A DNA stretch of 5,184 bases from Pseudomonadota bacterium. Lineage in GTDB: Bacteria > Pseudomonadota > Gammaproteobacteria > Burkholderiales > Thiobacillaceae. Position 1 is the first letter of the stretch, and every line of letters starts with the position of its first letter. Shown here piece after piece: positions 1 to 4,896 of the stretch. The DNA is taken from positions 1-5,184 of the forward strand of contig JAJYXA010000328.1 of assembly GCA_021791235.1 (NCBI GenBank), written 5' to 3'. Position numbers and translations under genes: made by a program. The notes beneath the pieces were generated by a model, which was not told the DNA's origin, searched no databases, and saw only the letters and a program-made list of their open reading frames with translations.

Positions 1-570
1 GATGAGGTTGCCCATGTGCTGGATGGCGCCGGACGGCTCTTCCATGCTGAGCGAGAAAATCGCATCGAGGTTGGACCAGATCAGCCAGGCTGCAACCACG
101 CCCAGCAAGCCGACCTTGGCCAGCGACTTGACCAGCTCGACCAGGCCCTGGGTGGAAAACATGCGCTTGATGCCGGACAGCGGGTTCAGGCGCTTGAAAT
201 CCGGCATGAAGGCCTTGGTACTGAACAGCCAGCCGCGCAGCAGCAGCGGCGAAGCCAGGACCGCGATCACCACCAGGGCCAGGAAAGGTGCCAGCGCCAG
301 CGCGGCCGCCATGAACTGGTCCGACAGCTGCGTCATGACGTAGGCGCTGTCGCGTGCGACGGCCGGATCGAATTGCAGTCCGCCGCGCATGATCTTCGAC
401 ATGGCCTCGCCGAGGCCGCTGGCCATCATCCACAAGGCTGTGCCACTGGTCATCAGCACGACGAACGTGGCCAGCTCGCGCGATTGCGGCACCTGGCCTT
501 CTTCGCGCGCCTTCTCCAATCGCTGGGGCGATGGGGCTTCTGTCCGTTCCTGATCGCTTTCTTCAGCCAT
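1..570 (-). CDS. flhB: Flagellar export apparatus protein FlhB, N-terminal 190 residues (runs off the left edge)
   Basis: FlhB is an inner-membrane component of the flagellar type III export gate and, through its C-terminal domain, switches export from rod-hook to filament substrates. The visible part starts MAEESDQERTEAPSPQRLEK and has the family signature EKAREEGQVPQSRELATF at about 19-36. Hydrophobic segments lie near 36-57, 88-113 and 151-168, and the conserved KRLNPLSGIKRMFSTQGLVE block at 126-145 precedes the third segment. The family is usually about 380 residues, so the fourth transmembrane helix, the cytoplasmic domain and the NPTH self-cleavage site lie beyond the window. The ATG at 570-568 follows an AGGTGA ribosome site (579-584) with 8-nt spacing. 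It is the last gene here, 154 bp after motB, and that spacer carries an FlhDC-box-like site. flhA would be the expected next gene. Identity is very sure. Confidence 0.97.
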   Translation of the reverse strand, partial: MAEESDQERTEAPSPQRLEKAREEGQVPQSRELATFVVLMTSGTALWMMASGLGEAMSKIMRGGLQFDPAVARDSAYVMTQLSDQFMAAALALAPFLALVVIAVLASPLLLRGWLFSTKAFMPDFKRLNPLSGIKRMFSTQGLVELVKSLAKVGLLGVVAAWLIWSNLDAIFSLSMEEPSGAIQHMGNLI

Positions 571-604
571 CCCTGATTTCACCTGTTTAGAGGGAACCGC
601 CCTA

Positions 605-616
605 TGCGCATGCGCA
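605..616. repeat. 12-bp perfect palindrome TGCGCATGCGCA in the flhB leader
   Basis: TGCGCATGCGCA reads identically on both strands. It lies between the candidate flhB promoter and the flhB ribosome site, so it would be in the 5' untranslated RNA. No T-tract follows, so it is not a terminator. It may be an operator or chance in GC-rich DNA. Confidence 0.3.
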
Positions 617-638
617 AGACGGGCTTTCTACAGGCTGA

Positions 639-665
639 ATTATTGGTCATGCCCGGCGCGGGCAA
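639..665 (-). promoter_or_regulatory. Candidate sigma-70-type promoter for flhB
   Basis: On the minus strand a TTGCCC -35 (660-665) and an AATAAT -10 (639-644) are separated by 15 bp. The -10 matches 5 of 6 consensus bases and the -35 matches 4 of 6. The spacing is short, which is typical of promoters that need an activator. The -35 lies 3 bp downstream of the FlhDC-box-like site, the layout expected for a class 2 flagellar promoter. A small inverted repeat, GCCCG-CGC-CGGGC (651-663), overlaps the spacer and -35. Inferred from pattern only. Confidence 0.35.
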
Positions 666-668
666 TCA

Positions 669-703
669 GGGGAATAAGGGTGGATTTGGCCTGCTATTTC
701 GCC
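669..703 (-). promoter_or_regulatory. Candidate FlhDC box upstream of flhB
   Basis: The minus strand reads GG-CG-AAATAGCA, 11 bp, then CCCTTATT-CC-CC. The enterobacterial FlhD4C2 site has two inverted half-sites of the form GG-N2/3-AAATA(A/G)CG and CG(C/T)TATTT-N2/3-CC, separated by 10-12 bp. The first half-site here fits GG-N2-AAATAGC exactly. The second matches about 6 of 8 core bases and ends in CC after two bases. The site is symmetric about position 686, would centre near -54 of the candidate promoter, and begins 22 bp past the motB stop. It suggests that flhB starts its own FlhDC-activated class 2 transcript. Confidence 0.45.
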
Positions 704-724
704 TCAAGCGGAGGGGAGGCGGAC

Positions 725-1654
725 TTACTTCGAAGCGCTGGGCCTGGCCGCCTCGTCATGCGCATCCTCGGCATCGGCCACGCTCACGCCGCTGGCCTCC
801 TTGGTGACCGCTTCCTCGGTGCGCTTGTTCATCACGATGATGCTGATGCGGCGATTGACAGGATCATGGGGTGCGGCATTGCCGAACGGAACGGACGACG
901 CCAGGCCGACCACGCGCAGCACTTTCGATTCATCCATGCCGCCGGCAATCAGTTCGCGGCGCGAGGCATTGGCACGATCAGCCGACAGTTCCCAGTTGCT
1001 GTAGCCGCGCGCGCCGTTGGCGTACGGCGCGGCATCCGTATGGCCGGACAGGCTGATCCGGTTCTGCACGTCATTCAGCATCTTGCCGATTTCGTGCAGG
1101 ATGATCTTGGTGTAGGGCTGCAGCTCGGCGCTCGCCAGGTCGAACATGGGCCGGTTCTGTTCGTCGACAATCTGGATGCGCAGGCCTTCGCTGGTGATGT
1201 CGATCAGCAGTTGCCGCTTGAACTGTTTGAGGGTGGGATTGGCGTCGATCGCCACTTCCAGGCGTTTCTTCAACTGCTTGAGGTTGGCCGTTTCGATGCG
1301 CTCGAGCTCGGCCTGGGCGGCTTTCAGATTGTAGGATTTCTTCTCGGCCTGGGTCTCGCCTTTCTTGACCTGCCCGGCCTTGCGCGAGATATCGGTCCCG
1401 CCCCCCTTGATCACGCTGGAACTGTCGCCGCTGCCCGAGCCGCCCTGCATGGCCACCTTGAGCGGTGTCTTGAAATACTCCGCGATCCCGTTCAGATCGC
1501 CCTTGGCGGTCGATCCCAGCAGCCACATCAGCAGGAAGAACGCCATCATGGCCGTCACGAAATCGGCATAGGCGATCTTCCACGCGCCGCCATGGTGACC
1601 GCCTGCCACCTTCCTGACGCGCTTGATGATGATGGGGGCTTTTTGCTCGCTCAT
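725..1654 (-). CDS. motB: Flagellar motor stator protein MotB
   Basis: MotB anchors the stator to peptidoglycan and, with MotA, forms the proton channel that powers flagellar rotation. At 309 residues it is the usual length. The single transmembrane helix (about 28-48, KIAYADFVTAMMAFFLLMWL) contains Asp31, the equivalent of the proton-binding Asp32 of E. coli. A plug-like amphipathic stretch (about 53-66) and a Gly-rich linker (71-86) follow. The OmpA/MotB peptidoglycan-binding domain has SGHTDAAPY at 203-211 and NWELSADRAN at 220-229. The tail is acidic and Ala-rich. The start is an ATG preceded by a weak GTAGGG ribosome site. It follows motA by 52 bp with no obvious promoter between them, so the two are probably co-transcribed. 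The Asp in the helix and the basic N-terminus fit a proton-type MotB; PomB cannot be wholly excluded but fits less well. Confidence 0.97.
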   Translation of the reverse strand: MSEQKAPIIIKRVRKVAGGHHGGAWKIAYADFVTAMMAFFLLMWLLGSTAKGDLNGIAEYFKTPLKVAMQGGSGSGDSSSVIKGGGTDISRKAGQVKKGETQAEKKSYNLKAAQAELERIETANLKQLKKRLEVAIDANPTLKQFKRQLLIDITSEGLRIQIVDEQNRPMFDLASAELQPYTKIILHEIGKMLNDVQNRISLSGHTDAAPYANGARGYSNWELSADRANASRRELIAGGMDESKVLRVVGLASSVPFGNAAPHDPVNRRISIIVMNKRTEEAVTKEASGVSVADAEDAHDEAARPSASK

Positions 1655-1706
1655 TTATGCCCTACGGGTATTGATGCACCATGGATATCCGGGTCGCGTA
1701 GCGGGA

Positions 1707-2567
1707 TCAGCGCGATTTCGCGTTCTTGACGTGCTCTTCCAGTTCGCTGAAGGAAGGACGCTCGGTCGAGAACAGCACCTTGCGCCCGAACTCGACCGCG
1801 ATCGCCGGCGCATAGCCGTTGATGCTGGCCAGCAGGGTCACCTTGATGCACTGGAACATCTTGGTCGACTCGTGAAGTTTCTGTTCCAGCAGGGTGGAAA
1901 GCGGACCGACAAAGCCATAGGCCAGCAAAATACCGAGGAAGGTCCCGACCAGCGCGTGCGCGATCAGGATTCCCAGTTCCGCGGGCGGCAGACCGACCGA
2001 TTCCATCGTGTGCACTACCCCCATCACCGCCGCCACGATGCCGAATGCAGGCATGCCGTCGCCCAGCTTGGCGATGACGTGCACCGGCACCTCGCCTTCG
2101 TGATGATGGGTTTCGATTTCGTTGTCCATCAGGTTTTCGATCTCGAAGGCGTTCATGCTGCCGCTCACCATCAGGCGCAGATAGTCAGTGAGGAATTCAA
2201 TGATGTGGTGATCGGCCATGATCGTCGGATATTTCGTGAACAAGGGGCTGTTCTCGGGCGAGTCGACGTCCGCTTCCACCGACATCAGGCCTTCCTTGCG
2301 GATCTTGGTCAGCAGTTCATACAAGAGCGCCATGATGTCCATGTACAGCGCACGCGTGTATTTCGATCCCTTGAAGACCGTGGGCAGCGCCTTCAGGGTG
2401 GCTTTCACGGCCTTGCTGTTGTTGCCGACGAAAAATGCGCCTGCCGCGCCCCCGCCGATCATCAGCAGTTCCAGCGGCTGCAGCAGCGCAGCCAGGTGCC
2501 CGCCCGCCAATGCAAAGCCACCGAAGATGCTGGCCAATACGACAATATATCCAACGATGACTAGCAC
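1707..2567 (-). CDS. motA: Flagellar motor stator protein MotA (GTG start)
   Basis: MotA is the membrane subunit that couples proton flow through the stator to torque on rotor protein FliG. The product is 286 residues against 295 in E. coli. Hydrophobic segments lie near 2-21, 32-50, 169-191 and 198-220, with a large cytoplasmic loop between the second and third. Counting from the GTG start, Arg90 and Glu98 (FliG contact) and Pro173 and Pro222 (conformational coupling) fall at exactly the E. coli numbers, which strongly supports this start. An in-frame ATG at 2633 would add 22 residues encoded across the leader hairpin, and is rejected. An AAGGAA ribosome site lies 9 nt before the GTG. The loop motif EIETHHHEGEVP is slightly His-rich. 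motA begins 152 bp after the methyltransferase stop and precedes motB. A sigma-28-like promoter upstream suggests late-class expression. Confidence 0.96.
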   Translation of the reverse strand: MLVIVGYIVVLASIFGGFALAGGHLAALLQPLELLMIGGGAAGAFFVGNNSKAVKATLKALPTVFKGSKYTRALYMDIMALLYELLTKIRKEGLMSVEADVDSPENSPLFTKYPTIMADHHIIEFLTDYLRLMVSGSMNAFEIENLMDNEIETHHHEGEVPVHVIAKLGDGMPAFGIVAAVMGVVHTMESVGLPPAELGILIAHALVGTFLGILLAYGFVGPLSTLLEQKLHESTKMFQCIKVTLLASINGYAPAIAVEFGRKVLFSTERPSFSELEEHVKNAKSR

Positions 2568-2576
2568 GACCGTCTG

Positions 2577-2582
2577 TTCCTT
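2577..2582 (-). promoter_or_regulatory. motA ribosome binding site
   Basis: AAGGAA on the minus strand ends 9 nt before the GTG at 2567-2565. It decides the start codon, because the upstream in-frame ATG at 2633 has no comparable site nearby and its extension lacks homology to MotA. Confidence 0.75.
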
Positions 2583-2596
2583 TTGATTGATACACC

Positions 2597-2616
2597 GGGT
2601 GGGAGCAGTCCCACCC
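2597..2616 (-). promoter_or_regulatory. Strong stem-loop in the motA leader
   Basis: On the minus strand, GGGTGGGA and TCCCACCC form a perfect 8-bp stem with a CTGC loop. Flanking ACCG and CGGT could add an outer stem across a bulge. No T-tract follows on either strand, so it does not look like an intrinsic terminator. It ends 14 nt before the motA ribosome site, inside the transcript expected from the sigma-28-like promoter. It could stabilise a processed motAB RNA or affect translation; the role is inferred. Confidence 0.55.
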
Positions 2617-2658
2617 TGTCCGGTCTGCAGCATTCAAAGCCGGCGCTCTCAAGGTGAA

Positions 2659-2685
2659 GATTCGACCAAACCGAAAAAAACTTGA
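2659..2685 (-). promoter_or_regulatory. Candidate sigma-28 (FliA) promoter for motA-motB
   Basis: The minus strand has TCAAGTTT (2678-2685), exactly 11 bp, then GTCGAATC (2659-2666). The FliA consensus is TAAAGTTT-N11-GCCGATAA. The -35 matches 7 of 8 bases; the -10 matches 4 of 8 but keeps the CGA core. Position is supportive: 91 bp before motA and beyond the methyltransferase stop. motA is a sigma-28-dependent class 3 gene in enterobacteria. The T-run in this element could also serve as the tail of a weak terminator for the upstream gene. Confidence 0.4.
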
Positions 2686-2719
2686 TGGCGCAGCGCGAGT
2701 ATTTACGCCTTGCTGCACC

Positions 2720-3478
2720 TCACATCCGCCAGGCATACAGCGTATGACGTGTGCCGGCGTCCTGCTCCAGAACGTGATCCGGCTGCCGCTCACTGATCGG
2801 GAACGCCAGGCTGATGAACAGCGTGCCGTGGCGCATCTGGGCTTGAGCCTGTTGCCACAGGCCAGGCATGGCTGCAGGAGAAAGGAAAGCAAACACGACG
2901 TCGAACCGGGCCAGATCGAGGGCCCCGTAATCGTTCCGCATGAAATCGACCCGACTGCCCCTGAACCAGGCGCGCATTCGGCTGATGAGCCAGGGAGCGG
3001 GAGCAATTTCAGTTCCGTAAAAACGGCTGTGTGGAAACCGGGATTCCAGATAGAACGGCACGCCGCCCAGACCGCTGCCGAGGTCGATGAAACGGAAAGC
3101 CTGCGACTGCGGCAACAGGGAGGCCAGGTTCTGCCAGGCTTTGCGGCCAGACAGGTACAAAGGGACCCGGGTGCGGAACGTGCTCCAGTAGAACAGGACC
3201 AGTAACACGAATGCAATAAGATAGACCCAGGCCGGCAGACCGGCCTGCCAGGTCAGCAACGCGGCAGGCAGGAAACCGAGATGCAGCGGCGGCCACCAGG
3301 CGGGCTGCCGCCACGCACGGCTCAAGCCCGCGGCCAGCGCCGCTTGTGCGAAAACAAGCTGCCAGAGCGCAGGCTGATACGGGAAAGTGATTTGGAGCAG
3401 GGGGGTCAGGAGTGCCACCCCCAGCAAGGCGGCGCACTGGATGACGAGCGACTGGAGGCTGACCGGCAGGCGCGCCAT
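2720..3478 (-). CDS. Membrane-anchored class I SAM-dependent methyltransferase, FAM173-like
   Basis: This 252-residue protein has two parts. Residues 1-101 are hydrophobic, with about four possible membrane segments (near 8-30, 36-53, 61-79 and 82-100). Residues 102-252 form a Rossmann-type methyltransferase: motif I IDLGSGLGG at 131-139 binds SAM, Glu157 in YGTEI ends the second strand, and NDY at 182-184 followed by DLARFDVVFAFLSP marks the motif IV region. From memory, the order VPLYLSG, DLGSG, APxWLxSRMRAW, DLxRFDxVxxF, FPxxxxxPDHV and a C-terminal YAW resembles FAM173 protein-lysine methyltransferases, whose characterised eukaryotic members modify membrane proteins. The ATG has GGGAG 7 nt upstream. 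It starts 23 bp after flhC, implying co-transcription with flhDC. Substrate is unknown; a flagellar or membrane protein is a guess. Methyltransferase identity is firm, the subfamily less so. Confidence 0.85.
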   Translation of the reverse strand: MARLPVSLQSLVIQCAALLGVALLTPLLQITFPYQPALWQLVFAQAALAAGLSRAWRQPAWWPPLHLGFLPAALLTWQAGLPAWVYLIAFVLLVLFYWSTFRTRVPLYLSGRKAWQNLASLLPQSQAFRFIDLGSGLGGVPFYLESRFPHSRFYGTEIAPAPWLISRMRAWFRGSRVDFMRNDYGALDLARFDVVFAFLSPAAMPGLWQQAQAQMRHGTLFISLAFPISERQPDHVLEQDAGTRHTLYAWRM

Positions 3479-3501
3479 CACCGGACTCCCGGGAAAAACG
3501 G

Positions 3502-4113
3502 TCAGGCTGCGGCGGTCAGTTCGATCTGGGCGGCAGCACCCGCAAGGGGTACGCCGGTGGGGACCCCGCTGCTGCGCAGCGCCCCTTCCGCAGCCTTGGC
3601 CTTGCGGGTCTTGCCTGCGCGCGCCGGCATGTTGCACAGGCCGCACACATACTGATTGTGCAGGTCGTCCGGATGGACCACGAAGTGGCCGCCGCAGCCG
3701 CTGCACACGGCTGTTTCGAGCATGCGGCTTTCGAAGAAGCGGTTCAGCGTCCACGCACGGGTGAAGCTCAGGACTTCTTCGATCTGGTTGGTATGCAGGT
3801 ATTCCTGATACAGGCGGTAGCTCTTGAGCACGGCCTCGATGCCGCTGCAATCGCTGTTCTTCGTGATGTAGCGGTGAATGTTGACGAACAGCGAGGAATG
3901 CACGTTGGGCAGCCAGGTCAGGAACCAGTCGGTCGAGAACGGCAGCATGCCCTTGGGCGGCGACACGCCTTTGACTTCCTTGTACAGCTTGAGCAAGCGT
4001 TCGCGCGACAGCGTGGTTTCGGATTCCAGCACCTGCGGGCGGGCGCCAAGTTCGATCAGCTCGATCGCCAGCTGGGTGTCACGCATCTCGGTCAACAGAC
4101 TTTTCTTGCTCAT
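3502..4113 (-). CDS. flhC: Flagellar transcriptional activator FlhC
   Basis: FlhC is the DNA-binding partner in the FlhD4C2 complex that activates class 2 flagellar operons with sigma-70. The product is 203 residues against 192 in E. coli. The helical N-terminal part (about 1-120) includes GVSPPKGMLPFSTDWFLTW (49-67), typical of the family. Zinc-binding cysteines are Cys137, Cys140, Cys157 and Cys160, in CSGC and CGLC pairs at the same numbers as in E. coli. The final 40 or so residues are a basic then Ala-rich low-complexity tail, longer than in enterobacteria. The ATG follows a GGGGGAG ribosome site with 7-nt spacing. It lies 42 bp after flhD and 23 bp before the methyltransferase gene, all in one direction. 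Identity is very sure. Confidence 0.97.
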   Translation of the reverse strand: MSKKSLLTEMRDTQLAIELIELGARPQVLESETTLSRERLLKLYKEVKGVSPPKGMLPFSTDWFLTWLPNVHSSLFVNIHRYITKNSDCSGIEAVLKSYRLYQEYLHTNQIEEVLSFTRAWTLNRFFESRMLETAVCSGCGGHFVVHPDDLHNQYVCGLCNMPARAGKTRKAKAAEGALRSSGVPTGVPLAGAAAQIELTAAA

Positions 4114-4155
4114 GAAGCCACTCCCCCTTTTATTGTGTGGTGCTGCGCAGCCGAA

Positions 4156-4473
4156 TCAGGCAAAGGCTTCCACAGCCTGGCCTGCCATCAGGATGGCGGC
4201 GTGCGACTGTGCGATGGCACGGTCCTTGGTGTAGCTGGTCAGCATGTTCAGCACCACGCCGTCATCGAAGCGGAAGCGCGATACCATCATGCCGGAAGCT
4301 GCAAGCTTGAGAATTTGTGCGGGGGTCAGCGCCTCGATCAGATCGGCGACGTCTTGGCTGATGCCCAGACGAAAGACGGCGGTGGCCTTGTCGTGTTGGA
4401 TCATGTTCTGCGCCAGCATCAGGTAGTTCAGATTGACGTCGCGCATTTCGTCCAGCATTTCGTCCAGTTTCAT
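4156..4473 (-). CDS. flhD: Flagellar transcriptional activator FlhD
   Basis: FlhD forms the dimeric core of FlhD4C2, the cytoplasmic master activator of flagellar genes. The product is 105 residues (E. coli 116), all-helical in pattern. It carries the family core NLNYLMLAQNMIQHDKATAV (14-33), FRLGI (34-38), LTPAQILKLA (49-58) and FRFDD (67-71). The E. coli interchain-disulfide residue Cys65 is Ser65 here, and the protein has no cysteine. The short C-terminus lacks the flexible tail of the E. coli protein. The ATG is preceded by AAAGGA at 4481-4486 with 7-nt spacing. It is the first gene after a 423-bp non-coding region, so the flhDC promoter should lie there. Identity is very sure. Confidence 0.97.
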   Translation of the reverse strand: MKLDEMLDEMRDVNLNYLMLAQNMIQHDKATAVFRLGISQDVADLIEALTPAQILKLAASGMMVSRFRFDDGVVLNMLTSYTKDRAIAQSHAAILMAGQAVEAFA

Positions 4474-4535
4474 TTGCTTGTCCTTTGCTCCGCTAATTTT
4501 TTTGAATTCACACTTAAGTCAGCGTGGTGGATTCG

Positions 4536-4562
4536 TTATCGGACGACATCCCGGAAAGCTAA
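4536..4562 (-). promoter_or_regulatory. Candidate sigma-28-like promoter upstream of flhD
   Basis: The minus strand has TTAGCTTT (4555-4562), exactly 11 bp, then TCCGATAA (4536-4543). Against TAAAGTTT-N11-GCCGATAA the -10 matches 7 of 8 and the -35 matches 5 of 8. Transcription would start near 4529, giving a leader of about 55 nt before flhD. If real, the late flagellar sigma factor would feed back on the master operon. It could also be a chance match, as flhDC is normally read by the housekeeping sigma factor. Confidence 0.35.
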
Positions 4563-4607
4563 TGTGGACAAGCACTGTATTGTTGGTCGGAATCAGACAA
4601 CCCTAGA

Positions 4608-4626
4608 TGTAGGCGTTTGTCCTACA
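4608..4626. promoter_or_regulatory. Operator-like palindrome TGTAGG-N7-CCTACA upstream of flhD
   Basis: A perfect 6-bp inverted repeat with a 7-bp AT-biased centre, 19 bp in all, lies 135 bp before the flhD start. Size and symmetry suit a dimeric helix-turn-helix regulator, for example of the LuxR/NarL type, but I cannot name the protein. Lack of a T-tract argues against a terminator. It is centred about 88 bp upstream of the start point predicted from the sigma-28-like element. Confidence 0.45.
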
Positions 4627-4727
4627 CTGACTTTGCTCACTGGTGCCATCCGTCATCACGATCTGGGATAGGACGGCACGGCTCTGAATGAGGGGCAGCC
4701 AGGGGCGTGTGGATCATGTGCAATGGA

Positions 4728-4752
4728 GGGGCTGATCCCCTTGTCAGCGGGG
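4728..4752. repeat. Overlapping GC-rich inverted repeats in the manC-flhD spacer
   Basis: Alternative stems share the same bases: GGGG-CTGAT-CCCC (4728-4740), GCTGA with TCAGC (4731-4735 and 4744-4748), and CCCC with GGGG (4737-4740 and 4749-4752). Only one can form at a time. No T-tract follows. Visible in sequence; function unknown. Confidence 0.35.
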
Positions 4753-4753
4753 A

Positions 4754-4789
4754 ACCCGGATGGCCATGGCCCGGCAATTCTTCCCGGGT
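4754..4789. repeat. Inverted repeat ACCCGG/CCGGGT enclosing a GGCCATGGCC palindrome
   Basis: ACCCGG (4754-4759) pairs with CCGGGT (4784-4789), and the 24-bp interval holds the perfect palindrome GGCCATGGCC (4762-4771). This could fold as a two-tier structure in RNA from either strand. Function unknown. Confidence 0.3.
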
Positions 4790-4855
4790 CACAGGCTCGT
4801 CTGTACCAGAGGGTAGCTGTCGTGCGATTGGCGCAGCCACAGTCAGGAATGCCGC

Positions 4856-4874
4856 CCTCTCGCCTGGCGAGAGG
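4856..4874 (-). terminator. Palindrome after manC, possible transcript end
   Basis: CCTCTCGCC and GGCGAGAGG form perfect 9-bp arms around one central base; a realistic hairpin is 7 bp with a 5-nt loop. It starts 22 bp after the manC stop codon, where a terminator is expected. No T-tract follows on either strand, so it is not a classic intrinsic terminator. It may instead mark a 3' end protected from decay, or block read-through into flhDC only partly. Confidence 0.4.
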
Positions 4875-4896
4875 CGACATGCACGGAGCGACCTTC

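Larger units (their letters stand above)
4474..4896 (-). other. Non-coding region between manC and flhD; presumed flhDC control region
   Basis: No frame here has both a ribosome site and a recognisable product; short frames on both strands lack support. The part next to flhD (4491-4512) is AT-rich with a 7-base A-tract on the transcribed strand. The middle carries a sigma-28-like element and a TGTAGG palindrome. The part next to manC (4728-4874) is GC-rich with several inverted repeats. I did not find a sigma-70 promoter I trust, nor an FlhDC box. A region this long before a master regulator fits multiple regulatory inputs, and a small RNA is possible but not shown. Confidence 0.6.

Noticed and set aside
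700..721. Hairpin CGCCTC/GAGGCG after motB as an intrinsic terminator
   Set aside because: The stem is only 6 bp with a 10-nt loop and no T-tract, and it overlaps the more convincing FlhDC-box-like site.
680..1729. 349-residue open frame on the plus strand
   Set aside because: It is antisense to motB, whose family motifs are unambiguous. The translation has no recognisable domain and it lacks a ribosome site; such frames are common opposite GC-rich genes.
1623..2564. 313-residue open frame on the plus strand
   Set aside because: It is the antisense shadow of motA, His- and Gln-rich as expected for a reverse-complement reading, with no known motif.
2568..2633. ATG-started extension of motA by 22 residues
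   Set aside because: The extra residues have no MotA homology and are encoded across a hairpin; GTG at 2567 has a good ribosome site and gives exact E. coli residue numbering.
2674..2719. Terminator of the methyltransferase gene ending in a 7-base T-tract
   Set aside because: The best stem (GCAGC/GCTGC with a bulge) is weak and about 9 nt away from the T-run; the T-run is better explained as part of the sigma-28-like -35 region, though a weak terminator is not excluded.
3479..3850. Extension of the methyltransferase frame upstream to 3850
   Set aside because: It overlaps flhC in another frame and translates to Arg/Pro-rich sequence without family features; the ATG at 3478 has a ribosome site at 3486-3490.
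4501..4516. CRP site upstream of flhD (TGTGA half-site)
   Set aside because: Only one half-site, TGTGA, is present; the partner TCACA is missing.
4633..4648. Sigma-54 promoter, TGGCAC on the minus strand followed by GC
   Set aside because: The -24 element is perfect, but the GG-to-GC distance is one base short of the strict requirement and the TTGC element is absent.
3658..4671. 337-residue open frame on the plus strand across flhC and flhD
   Set aside because: It is antisense to two certain genes and has no family features.
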